This document shows positions 4,603-9,844 of a stretch of DNA of 9,844 bases, piece after piece. The notes beneath the pieces were generated by a model that saw only the letters and a program-made list of their open reading frames with translations, made no database searches and was not told where the DNA came from. This DNA is from Phycisphaerales bacterium UBA2218 (lineage in GTDB: Bacteria; Planctomycetota; Phycisphaerae; Sedimentisphaerales; Anaerobacaceae). The stretch is taken from the NCBI GenBank assembly GCA_002327785.1, contig DCUI01000026.1, positions 1 through 9,844 of the forward strand, read 5' to 3'. How positions within the stretch are numbered: position 1 is the stretch's first letter; the number at the start of each line of letters is the position of its first letter. A program made the position numbers and the translations under genes.

Positions 4603-4959
4603 ATGAGTATTCAACGCTGGTCGCAAGACGTGATCCTGGTTGATCTACCTGAGGACCTGACGACGCATGGAGAATTGAAGACGGTCACGGCTATGCTGCG
4701 CGCCGGGTGCGTTTCTGACGTCGTGCTCGATTTCTCTCGTGTCCAGGTAGTGGGCGGGGCATGGCTGACACAACTCCAGAAGATCCAGCGGTTGGTCCAT
4801 GAAGGCGGGCACAAGCTGATCCTTTGTGGTGTCGCTCCCGGAATGCGGGGCGTCTTCAGCATTGCTCACATAGAGGATCTGTTCGAGTTTGCAGAGGACT
4901 CGGTAGGGTTACACCCCATAGGCCAGGGAACGGCCTGCGATGTAGCATGGATTCCATGA
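4603..4959 (+). CDS. STAS domain protein lacking the phospho-serine, 118 aa
   Basis: GGAGG at 4588-4592 (ten bases before the ATG) and the onset of recognisable domain sequence support the start at 4603. The fold order fits an anti-sigma-factor-antagonist-type STAS domain: V-I-L-V-D-L-P-E-D-L (10-19), V-V-L-D-F-S-R-V-Q-V-V (40-50), helix AWLTQLQKIQRLVHEGGHKL (53-72), strand LILCGVAPGMRGVF (72-85) and helix IEDLFEFAED (90-99). In SpoIIAA/RsbV proteins the loop before the helix reads S-S, with the second Ser phosphorylated. Here it is Gly51-Gly52, so partner switching by phosphorylation is unlikely and the protein may act as a constitutive or structural STAS module. The 20-nt motif overlaps codons 100-107. 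Confidence 0.8.
   Translation: MSIQRWSQDVILVDLPEDLTTHGELKTVTAMLRAGCVSDVVLDFSRVQVVGGAWLTQLQKIQRLVHEGGHKLILCGVAPGMRGVFSIAHIEDLFEFAEDSVGLHPIGQGTACDVAWIP
4902..4921 (+). repeat. 20-nt motif GGTAGGGTtACACCCCATAG, copy 2
   Basis: This is the second copy of the motif at 1652-1671 (19 of 20 identical). Here it is coding and specifies VGLHPI near the end of the STAS protein. Confidence 0.5.
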
Positions 4960-4992
4960 TGAATCCGGACACAATGGCAGAAAGGGAGTTCA

Positions 4993-5241
4993 ATGAGCAC
5001 AATGCACCCGCTGGCGATCATAGATACGGCCTCCATCACCAGCCTCGTCAGAGCGACGTTCTACCATCGCTCGATCCGTGTCCACCACACCCAGATCGAG
5101 ATCCACGAAGGCGTGGCTGTGTTGGGCGGGGGAGAGATGAACCACGTGGCACATTGTGCCGCGACACAATCGGATGACCATGAGCAGCCGTGTGTCACTG
5201 ACGGCGCGCGCTCTGACTCTGAAAGGAAGACTCTACGATGA
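4993..5241 (+). CDS. Small protein, possibly BON-like, 82 aa
   Basis: GGGAG at 4984-4988 precedes the ATG by four bases. The stop TGA (5239-5241) overlaps the ATG of the DUF2934 gene in an ATGA arrangement, which suggests translational coupling and supports this being a real gene. Residues 13-55 (SITSLVRATFYHRS, then IRVHHTQIEIHEGVAVLGG and a helix MNHVAHCAAT) weakly resemble one BON repeat: a helix, a strand pair with I-x-V/I-x-x-G-V-x-x-L-x-G, then a helix. BON domains bind membranes or envelope components and occur in osmotic-stress proteins such as OsmY. The final 25 residues are polar and unstructured. The domain call is tentative. Confidence 0.5.
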   Translation: MSTMHPLAIIDTASITSLVRATFYHRSIRVHHTQIEIHEGVAVLGGGEMNHVAHCAATQSDDHEQPCVTDGARSDSERKTLR

Positions 5242-5516
5242 ATAAGTACAACAATCAGTCGAAAGGCAAACAAGTGTTCGCAGCCCAGCAGGTGCTTAAC
5301 GCTTCGCATCCTGAGCCGGTCGTTGCCGCCATGCTTACGCACGAAGATATCGCCAAGCATGCGCATGAGATTTACGTCGAGAGGGGGTGCCAGCAAGGCC
5401 ACAATGAACAGGACTGGCTGCAAGCCGAACAGGAACTGAAGAACCAGCACAACTGGCTGCAGGCCGGACGGGATGTGACACGCCAAGACCCGGCCGAAGA
5501 ACCTGCGGCCCATTGA
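5238..5516 (+). CDS. DUF2934 domain protein, 92 aa
   Basis: Residues 33-67 (LTHEDIAKHAHEIYVERG, then C-x-x-G-H-N-E-Q-D-W-L-Q-A-E-Q-E-L) match the DUF2934 signature: an I-A-x-x-A-x-x-x-Y/W-x-x-R-G helix followed by G-H-x-x-x-D-W-L-x-A-E-x-E-L. These are short helical, presumably cytoplasmic proteins of unknown function, common in stress clusters. AAGGAA at 5223-5228 is the ribosome-binding site. The start lies inside the stop of the preceding gene. Immediately after the domain, codons for N-W-L-Q-A-G repeat the D-W-L-Q-A-E segment almost exactly at the DNA level (ACTGGCTGCA.GCCG.AC), an internal duplication of the motif end. The remaining tail is polar. Confidence 0.85.
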   Translation: MNKYNNQSKGKQVFAAQQVLNASHPEPVVAAMLTHEDIAKHAHEIYVERGCQQGHNEQDWLQAEQELKNQHNWLQAGRDVTRQDPAEEPAAH

Positions 5517-5580
5517 ACCATACGGCGGCTCCGACGGCTGTGGCCTCCACTGTTCTTGGGAGTTTCGCAAGGATTCTATT

Positions 5581-5745
5581 ATGGGATTCATACTACTGAT
5601 CGTGTTGCTCGTACTGCTATTGGGCAGCCTGCCCACATGGGGCTACCGCGGCAAGTTGGCTTACGCCCCCAGCGGCCTCGTGGGGCTGCTGTTGATGGTC
5701 GTGCTGGTGCTCTTGCTCGCAGGGTACATCCCCCGGGGCTTTTGA
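5581..5745 (+). CDS. DUF3309 family small membrane protein, copy B, 54 aa
   Basis: It has the same 54-residue, two-helix layout as the copy at 3074, with 38 of 54 residues identical. The first helix (MGFILLIVLLVLLLGSLP) and the terminal AGYIPRGF are nearly unchanged. The loop has diverged: W-G-Y-R-G-K-L-A-Y-A-P-S replaces W-N-Y-S-R-N-W-G-Y-G-P-S, losing the second Trp and a Gly of the family signature. Keeping the ends while changing the loop is consistent with functional divergence or relaxed selection on the loop. AAGGA at 5569-5573 is seven bases before the ATG. The gene follows the DUF2934 gene by 64 bases and precedes the anchored protein by 54 bases. Confidence 0.85.
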   Translation: MGFILLIVLLVLLLGSLPTWGYRGKLAYAPSGLVGLLLMVVLVLLLAGYIPRGF

Positions 5746-5799
5746 CCAGCCGGTCTCCGGCTCAGCCACAACTCTTTCCTATTCATTAGGGGTACATTT

Positions 5800-5991
5800 A
5801 TGAAACGAATGCTTCTCGGACTCGCTCTGATCTTGGCTGTTGTCGCCGGTCTGGGCTTCTACTTGGGGTGGTTCCATTTCTCATCGAGTAGTGACAACGA
5901 TAGTGCGCACGTCACGATGTCGGTGGACAAAGACCAAATCCAGAAGGACACAGACAAAGCGGTGGACAAGGTGCAAGACCTGGGACAATAA
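5800..5991 (+). CDS. Small anchored protein, copy B, with likely premature stop, 63 aa
   Basis: Residues 1-24 form a hydrophobic anchor (MKRMLLGLALILAVVAGLGF, then Y-L-G-W). They are followed by a Ser-rich hinge and a charged helix-forming tail (VTMSVDKDQIQKDTDKAVDK, then V-Q-D-L-G-Q). This is a single-pass membrane protein with an extracytoplasmic helical tail, of a family I recall only as hypothetical. AGGGG at 5788-5792 is seven bases before the ATG. The TAA at 5989 is followed in the same frame by 14 more codons, AKDEVAPTTQKTQE, and then TAG at 6034. These fit naturally as the rest of the tail, so the TAA probably arose by point mutation (for example from CAA). The shortened protein may still work. 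Confidence 0.75.
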   Translation: MKRMLLGLALILAVVAGLGFYLGWFHFSSSSDNDSAHVTMSVDKDQIQKDTDKAVDKVQDLGQ

Positions 5992-6057
5992 GCGAAGGAC
6001 GAAGTCGCGCCGACGACCCAGAAGACCCAGGAATAGGACGCCTCGCCCGTGGAGGCA

Positions 6058-6074
6058 ATGAATCGGAGATTCAT
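6058..6074 (+). promoter_or_regulatory. Hairpin presenting the ribosome-binding site of the stress protein
   Basis: ATGAATC (6058-6064) pairs perfectly with GATTCAT (6068-6074) around a three-base GGA loop. The loop and the first G of the right arm form the GGAG that serves as the ribosome-binding site for the ATG at 6078. An AU-rich 7-bp stem three bases before a start codon could modulate initiation, as in simple RNA thermometers. This is inferred from sequence alone. Confidence 0.4.
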
Positions 6075-6077
6075 ATC

Positions 6078-6617
6078 ATGTCAAAGCACAATGCGACCGT
6101 TGCGATCTTCAATGGCCACACAGGCGCCGAGCAGGCCGTCAAGGAGCTGCAAGAGGCGGGTTTCGATATCAAGAAGCTGTCCCTTGTGGGCAAGGATTAC
6201 CACTCCGATGAGCATGTCGTGGGATACTACAACACGGGCGACCGGATGAGGTACTGGGGCACCCTGGGCGCCTTCTGGGGCGGCTTGTGGGGCTTGCTCT
6301 TCGGATCGGCCTTCTTCTTCGTTCCCGGAATCGGCCCGATCGTCGTAGGTGGTCCGATCGTGGCGTGGATCGTCGGCGCCCTGCAAGGGGCCGTCGTTAT
6401 CGGTGGCATCAGTGCCGTTGGCGCAGCGATGTACAGCATCGGTATTCCGAAAGACAGCGTGCTCAAGTACGAGACCTCTCTCAAGGCAAACAAGTTCCTG
6501 TTGGTCGTCCACGGAACCGTGGACGAAGTGGAGAGAGCCAGTGGTATCCTGCAGGGTACGGGCGCGATCGAGACGACGGTTCACACGGTCGAGGAGCCGG
6601 CAGAGACAACGCTTTGA
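6078..6617 (+). CDS. YflT/DUF1269-like general stress membrane protein, 179 aa
   Basis: The N-terminal segment (TVAIFNGHTGAEQAVKELQE, then AGFDIKKLSLVGKDYH, residues 7-42) is the general stress protein 17M/YflT-like fold with its A-x-x-A-V-x-x-L-x-x-x-G-F pattern. It is followed by H-V-V-G-Y-Y-N-T-G-D-R-M-R-Y-W-G (46-61), a motif typical of the DUF1269-like version. The middle (62-122) is a Gly-rich membrane segment with F-W-G-G-L-W-G-L-L-F-G and G-P-I-V-A-W-I-V-G-A, probably two or three helices. Residues 123-147 (I-P-K-D-S-V-L-K-Y-E, then K-F-L-L-V-V-H-G) form the closing soluble part. These proteins are induced by general stress; their biochemical activity is unknown. The ribosome-binding site lies in a hairpin loop. 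Confidence 0.88.
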   Translation: MSKHNATVAIFNGHTGAEQAVKELQEAGFDIKKLSLVGKDYHSDEHVVGYYNTGDRMRYWGTLGAFWGGLWGLLFGSAFFFVPGIGPIVVGGPIVAWIVGALQGAVVIGGISAVGAAMYSIGIPKDSVLKYETSLKANKFLLVVHGTVDEVERASGILQGTGAIETTVHTVEEPAETTL

Positions 6618-6710
6618 GACCAAATCACTGAATGTTCGTGTCCAGGGGCACTCTTGATGTCATCGCCATCTGGGCAAAGCGACCGAAGTGCAACACGGAG
6701 AGGCAGGAAC

Positions 6711-7847
6711 ATGAAACACAATTCCTTGAGACAACTGGGAACGCTCGGGCAGTCCATCTGGCTGGATTACATCCGACGAGATCTGATCGCCGGCGGCGAA
6801 CTGCGGCGTCTGATCGAGGACGATGGACTGCGCGGGATGACCTCGAATCCAGCCATCTTCGAGAAGGCGATCGCGGGAAGCCATGACTACGACGAGGATA
6901 TTCGCGCCATGGCCCTTGAGGGAAAAGACGCCCAGGCCATCTATGAAGCGCTCACCCAGCGCGACGTGCAGAACGCCGCCGACGAGTTCCGGCCTCTCTA
7001 CGACAGGACGGACGGCGCCGATGGATATGTCAGCCTGGAGGTCAATCCCCACCTGGCGCACGACACCCAGGGGACGACGCAGGAGGCCCGTCGGTTGTGG
7101 GCTGCCCTGGACCGGCCCAACGTCTTGATCAAGGTTCCCGCAACCGCCGAAGGACTGCCCGCCATCCGGCAACTGATCAGCGAAGGAATCAGCGTCAATG
7201 TGACGCTGCTGTTTGGATTGCCTCGTTACCGGCAAGTGGCGGAAGCTTACATTGCCGGCATCGAAGCGTGTGCGGCCCGAGGGAAACCCGTCAAACATGT
7301 AGCTTCGGTGGCCAGCTTCTTTGTAAGCCGTATCGATACGCTGGTGGATCCGCTGCTGGAAAGACTCATTGCACAAGGCGGTGAGGAGGCAGGCATCGCG
7401 AACAGGGCTCGCGGTCAGGTTGCCATCGCCAGCGCGAAGGTAGCCTATCAAATCTACAAAGAGATCTTCGCGGGCGACCGGTTCAAGAAGATGGCTGCAG
7501 AGGGCGCTCGTGTCCAGCGTCTGCTCTGGGCCAGCACCGGCACCAAGAACCCGGACTACAGTGACGTGAAATACATCGAACCCCTCATCGGACCGGACAC
7601 GATCAACACGGCCCCGCTGGAAACCCTGAACGCCTACCGCGACCATGGAGAGCCGAAAGCCCGGCTCGAAGAGGATGTCCAGGAAGCCCGCCGTGTGTTG
7701 GAGCGACTGCCGGAACTGGGCATCAGGCTCGACCATGTAACGCAACAGCTTGAGGACGAAGGCGTCACGAAATTCAACCAGCCATTCGACAAGCTGATGG
7801 AGACTTTGGCGCAACCGTTGTCGCGGCACGAGACAAGAAGTTCATGA
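6711..7847 (+). CDS. tal: Transaldolase, 378 aa
   Basis: Transaldolase (EC 2.2.1.2) moves a dihydroxyacetone unit between sedoheptulose-7-phosphate and glyceraldehyde-3-phosphate in the cytoplasmic pentose phosphate pathway. Visible motifs are LGQSIWLDYIRRDLI (12-26, with the active-site Asp19), G-M-T-S-N-P-A-I-F (42-50), GYVSLEVNPHLAHDT (105-119), the Schiff-base lysine in N-V-L-I-K-V-P-A-T (Lys141), I-S-V-N-V-T-L-L-F, and V-A-S-F-F-V-S-R-I-D. The length and C-terminus (Q-R-L-L-W-A-S-T-G-T-K-N) fit the longer, roughly 370-residue bacterial class. The start at 6711 is chosen because GGAGAGG (6697-6703) lies seven bases upstream and the family sequence begins there. The phosphorylase gene follows after 27 bases, so the two are very likely co-transcribed. 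Confidence 0.95.
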   Translation: MKHNSLRQLGTLGQSIWLDYIRRDLIAGGELRRLIEDDGLRGMTSNPAIFEKAIAGSHDYDEDIRAMALEGKDAQAIYEALTQRDVQNAADEFRPLYDRTDGADGYVSLEVNPHLAHDTQGTTQEARRLWAALDRPNVLIKVPATAEGLPAIRQLISEGISVNVTLLFGLPRYRQVAEAYIAGIEACAARGKPVKHVASVASFFVSRIDTLVDPLLERLIAQGGEEAGIANRARGQVAIASAKVAYQIYKEIFAGDRFKKMAAEGARVQRLLWASTGTKNPDYSDVKYIEPLIGPDTINTAPLETLNAYRDHGEPKARLEEDVQEARRVLERLPELGIRLDHVTQQLEDEGVTKFNQPFDKLMETLAQPLSRHETRSS

Positions 7848-7874
7848 AGGCAGCAAGTGAATCAGGAGGCCCAC

Positions 7875-9587
7875 ATGGGACGAACGCCAAACGAACAGCG
7901 ATCCGTGGCCTATTTTTCCATGGAGATAGGGATTGACGAGAAGATCAGCACTTACAGCGGCGGCCTGGGAATCCTCGCCGGCGATACGATCCGATCCGCG
8001 GCGGATCTCAAGGTGCCGATGGTGGCCGTCACCCTGCTTTACCGTAAGGGGTATTTCCGCCAGGAGCTCGAGATGGACGGATGGCAACGGGAGGAGTCCG
8101 CGGCATGGGTAGTCGGGGACTTTCTGGAAGAAATGCCCCATCGAATCTTGGTTCTCGTGGAAGGGCGAACCGTGCATCTCCGGTCCTGGAAATATGAAGT
8201 CAAAGGGATCGACGGCTCTACAGTGCCGGTCTATTTCCTCGACGCCGATCTCGCGGAGAACTCCGAATGGGATCGGGATCTGACTCAATCCCTCTACGGC
8301 GGGGACGAACACTACCGGCTGTCGCAGGAGGTGCTTCTTGGCATCGGCGGCATCCGGATGCTCCGCGTCCTGGGCCATGACAGCATCAGAAGCTTTCATC
8401 TGAATGAAGGGCACGCCGCACTCTTGACCCTGGAGCTCCTTGACGAAGCGGCGCACCGGGCCGGCAGGAAATCGCTCACGCAAGAGGACATGGACGCCGT
8501 TCGGAAGCAATGTGTCTTCACAACCCATACCCCTGTCCCCGCCGGGCACGACAAGTTCCCGGTTGATCTGGCGCGAAAGGTGATCGGAGCGCGGGAAGAT
8601 TTCTTTGCTCTGGACGGGGTCCTCCACGAGGGGAACACTCTTAACATGACGTATCTGGCCCTCAATCTGAGCCGCCATATCAATGGAGTGGCCCGAAAGC
8701 ACGGGGAGATCTCACGGCTCATGTTCGCCGGCTATACCATCGACGCCATCACGAACGGAGTGCATGCGGCCACCTGGGTGTCGGCGCCGTTCAGAAACCT
8801 CTTTGACCGCCATATCCCGCTCTGGAAACAAGACAATTTCAGCCTCCGCTATGCATTGAGTATTCCCAGGGAGGAGGTGTGGAGTGCCCACATGCAGAAC
8901 AAAAAGCGATTGATTGACTCCGTTAACCGCGAAACGGGCGTGAGCATGGATGAGAACGTGTTGACTATCGGTTTTGCCCGGCGAGTCTCGACCTACAAAC
9001 GAGCCGCCCTTTTGTTTCAGGACATGGAACGGTTGCGGAGGATCTCCGCCGAATCCGGCGGAATCCAGGTGATCTATGCCGGCAAGGCGCATCCTCGTGA
9101 CGAGGGCGGCAAGCAGCTCATCAAGCGGATCTTCCAGGCGAAAGACGCCTTGAAGAACGACATCCGGATTGCGTACCTGGAGAATTACAATATGGCGTTG
9201 GGCGCGATGATGACCGCCGGTGTCGACATCTGGCTGAACACTCCCGAGCCCCCCATGGAGGCCTCGGGAACCAGCGGGATGAAAGCGGCGCTCAACGGCG
9301 TGCCGCACTTCAGCGTGCTGGACGGCTGGTGGATCGAGGGGCATATCGAGGGGCTGACCGGTTGGTCCATCGGCAATGAGGTCGTGGGACAGGGAGAACA
9401 TCGGGACCATTCTCTGGATGCCCCCTCCCTTTACGAGAAGCTGGAAAAGACCATTATGCCTCTCTTCTACCGTGATCGGGAGCGTTTCATGAACGTGATG
9501 ATCTATTCCATCGCCATCAACGGTTCGTTCTTCAATACGCAGAGGATGATGCAGCAGTATGTGCTCAACGCCTATTACTCTCGCTGA
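7875..9587 (+). CDS. glgP: Short-form alpha-glucan (glycogen) phosphorylase, 570 aa
   Basis: This GT35 enzyme (EC 2.4.1.1) uses phosphate and pyridoxal phosphate to release glucose-1-phosphate from glycogen or maltodextrin. A perfect AGGAGG (7864-7869) five bases before ATG 7875 fixes the start; an in-frame GTG at 7857 is less likely. Motifs are YFSMEIG and G-G-L-G-I-L-A-G-D (13-38), F-H-L-N-E-G-H (174-180), N-G-V-H-A-A-T-W with the catalytic-loop His297, GFARRVSTYKR (366-376, phosphate/PLP contacts), and E-A-S-G-T-S-G-M-K with the PLP-binding Lys470. At 570 residues it belongs to the compact TIGR02094-type group without the N-terminal DUF3417 extension. It appears intact. Together with transaldolase it would feed stored glucan into sugar-phosphate metabolism. 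Confidence 0.94.
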   Translation: MGRTPNEQRSVAYFSMEIGIDEKISTYSGGLGILAGDTIRSAADLKVPMVAVTLLYRKGYFRQELEMDGWQREESAAWVVGDFLEEMPHRILVLVEGRTVHLRSWKYEVKGIDGSTVPVYFLDADLAENSEWDRDLTQSLYGGDEHYRLSQEVLLGIGGIRMLRVLGHDSIRSFHLNEGHAALLTLELLDEAAHRAGRKSLTQEDMDAVRKQCVFTTHTPVPAGHDKFPVDLARKVIGAREDFFALDGVLHEGNTLNMTYLALNLSRHINGVARKHGEISRLMFAGYTIDAITNGVHAATWVSAPFRNLFDRHIPLWKQDNFSLRYALSIPREEVWSAHMQNKKRLIDSVNRETGVSMDENVLTIGFARRVSTYKRAALLFQDMERLRRISAESGGIQVIYAGKAHPRDEGGKQLIKRIFQAKDALKNDIRIAYLENYNMALGAMMTAGVDIWLNTPEPPMEASGTSGMKAALNGVPHFSVLDGWWIEGHIEGLTGWSIGNEVVGQGEHRDHSLDAPSLYEKLEKTIMPLFYRDRERFMNVMIYSIAINGSFFNTQRMMQQYVLNAYYSR

Positions 9588-9659
9588 GGGGCACGTCCCC
9601 ATGACGATACGGATAGCCGGCCATTCGCCGACGGCGGCTTCACATAGGAGTGATTGGAC

Positions 9660-9844
9660 ATGAACGAGGAAATGGAATCCGTGCATTGGCACGCCCTGGA
9701 TATGAAGGCGGTTTTTGAACGTCTGGACTCCGGGGAGGACGGTCTCGACGAGGCGCAGGCGAAACAGCGGCTGGAAAAGGCGGGGCCGAATTCGCTTGAA
9801 GCCGAGGCAGGCGTCAGTCCCTTGCGCCTGCTGGCGCGGCAGGT
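9660..9844 (+). CDS. Cation-transporting P-type ATPase, N-terminal fragment
   Basis: Only 61 codons are present before the window ends. The pattern W-H-A-L-D-M-K-A-V-F-E-R-L, then G-L-D-E-A-Q-A-K-Q-R-L-E-K-A-G-P-N-S-L-E and a Leu-rich end is the cation-ATPase N-terminal domain (PF00690). It occurs in P2A (SERCA-like calcium) and P3A (proton) pumps. The class cannot be told without the phosphorylation domain and membrane helices, which lie beyond the window. AGGAG at 9646-9650 is nine bases before the ATG. The gene starts 73 bases after the phosphorylase stop and may belong to the same transcript. Confidence 0.85.
   Translation, partial: MNEEMESVHWHALDMKAVFERLDSGEDGLDEAQAKQRLEKAGPNSLEAEAGVSPLRLLARQ

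Larger units (their letters stand above)
5552..6036 (+). repeat. Duplicated two-gene block, copy B
   Basis: This is the second copy of the DUF3309/anchored-protein pair at 3047-3447, with conserved leader (GTTCTT...TCTATTATGGGATT), genes and spacer. Copy B keeps the longer C-terminal half of the second gene, so it is nearer the ancestral form at the 3' side. Copy A keeps a more canonical DUF3309 loop. Confidence 0.8.

Noticed and set aside
6660..7829. 389-codon open frame on the minus strand opposite transaldolase
   Set aside because: It mirrors the transaldolase gene, whose plus-strand product has all the catalytic motifs. The minus-strand translation has no recognisable domain and is a codon-bias shadow.
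9588..9600. GGGG-CACGT-CCCC after the phosphorylase stop as a terminator
   Set aside because: The stem is only 4 bp with no T-run, and the ATPase gene follows closely; chance is likely.
8712..9692. 326-codon open frame on the minus strand opposite the phosphorylase
   Set aside because: The plus strand encodes conserved phosphorylase motifs throughout. The minus-strand product is His/Pro/Arg-rich and resembles no family.

Overview
This window looks like chromosomal DNA of a moderately GC-rich, probably environmental bacterium, most likely a planctomycete. The best taxonomic clue is a secreted protein ending in a VPAPGAILLG...GWLRRRR tail. That is the planctomycete (Phycisphaerae-like) flavour of the PEP-CTERM/exosortase sorting signal. 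Assignment from one tail is an inference. No tRNA, rRNA, CRISPR array, transposase or phage gene was seen. All supported genes lie on the + strand.

Region 1 (1-1437) holds small envelope proteins: a probable lipoprotein, a 49-residue lmo0937/DUF5670-type membrane protein, a 71-residue two-helix membrane protein and a 135-residue lipoprotein with an Ig-like beta-rich body. Region 2 (1438-2100) has no intact gene but is full of structure. It contains a terminator-like hairpin, a second strong hairpin (element B), a 20-nt motif that recurs 3.2 kb away, a large palindromic element (R1) that recurs 2.7 kb away (R2), and a frameshifted second copy of the DUF5670 gene. Region 3 (2101-3447) has an unassigned FDWFD protein, a stand-alone MlaE/MlaB-like STAS domain, a 32-residue micro-lipoprotein, a DUF3309 membrane protein and a small anchored protein. 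Region 4 (3653-6617) has the PEP-CTERM protein, repeat R2, a second STAS protein lacking the usual phospho-acceptor serine, a possible BON-like protein coupled by an ATGA overlap to a DUF2934 protein, a second copy of the DUF3309/anchored-protein pair, and a YflT/DUF1269-like general stress protein. Region 5 (6711 to the end) is a metabolic operon: transaldolase, a short-form alpha-glucan phosphorylase and the start of a cation-pumping P-type ATPase.

Read together, this is an envelope and general-stress island. DUF5670, DUF3309, DUF2934 and YflT-like proteins are families often found together in stress-induced accessory clusters. Here they are joined to enzymes that release glucose-1-phosphate from glycogen and move carbon through the pentose phosphate pathway, and to an ion pump. 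The island shows tandem duplication and decay: one gene pair is present twice, one gene survives as an intact copy plus a pseudogene, and one copy has a probable premature stop.

The most unusual signal is the pair of dispersed hairpins R1 and R2. Two stem positions differ between them by paired changes that preserve base pairing, which suggests selection on the structure. I do not see a convincing new defence or enzymatic system; the novelty is in small proteins and structured repeats.
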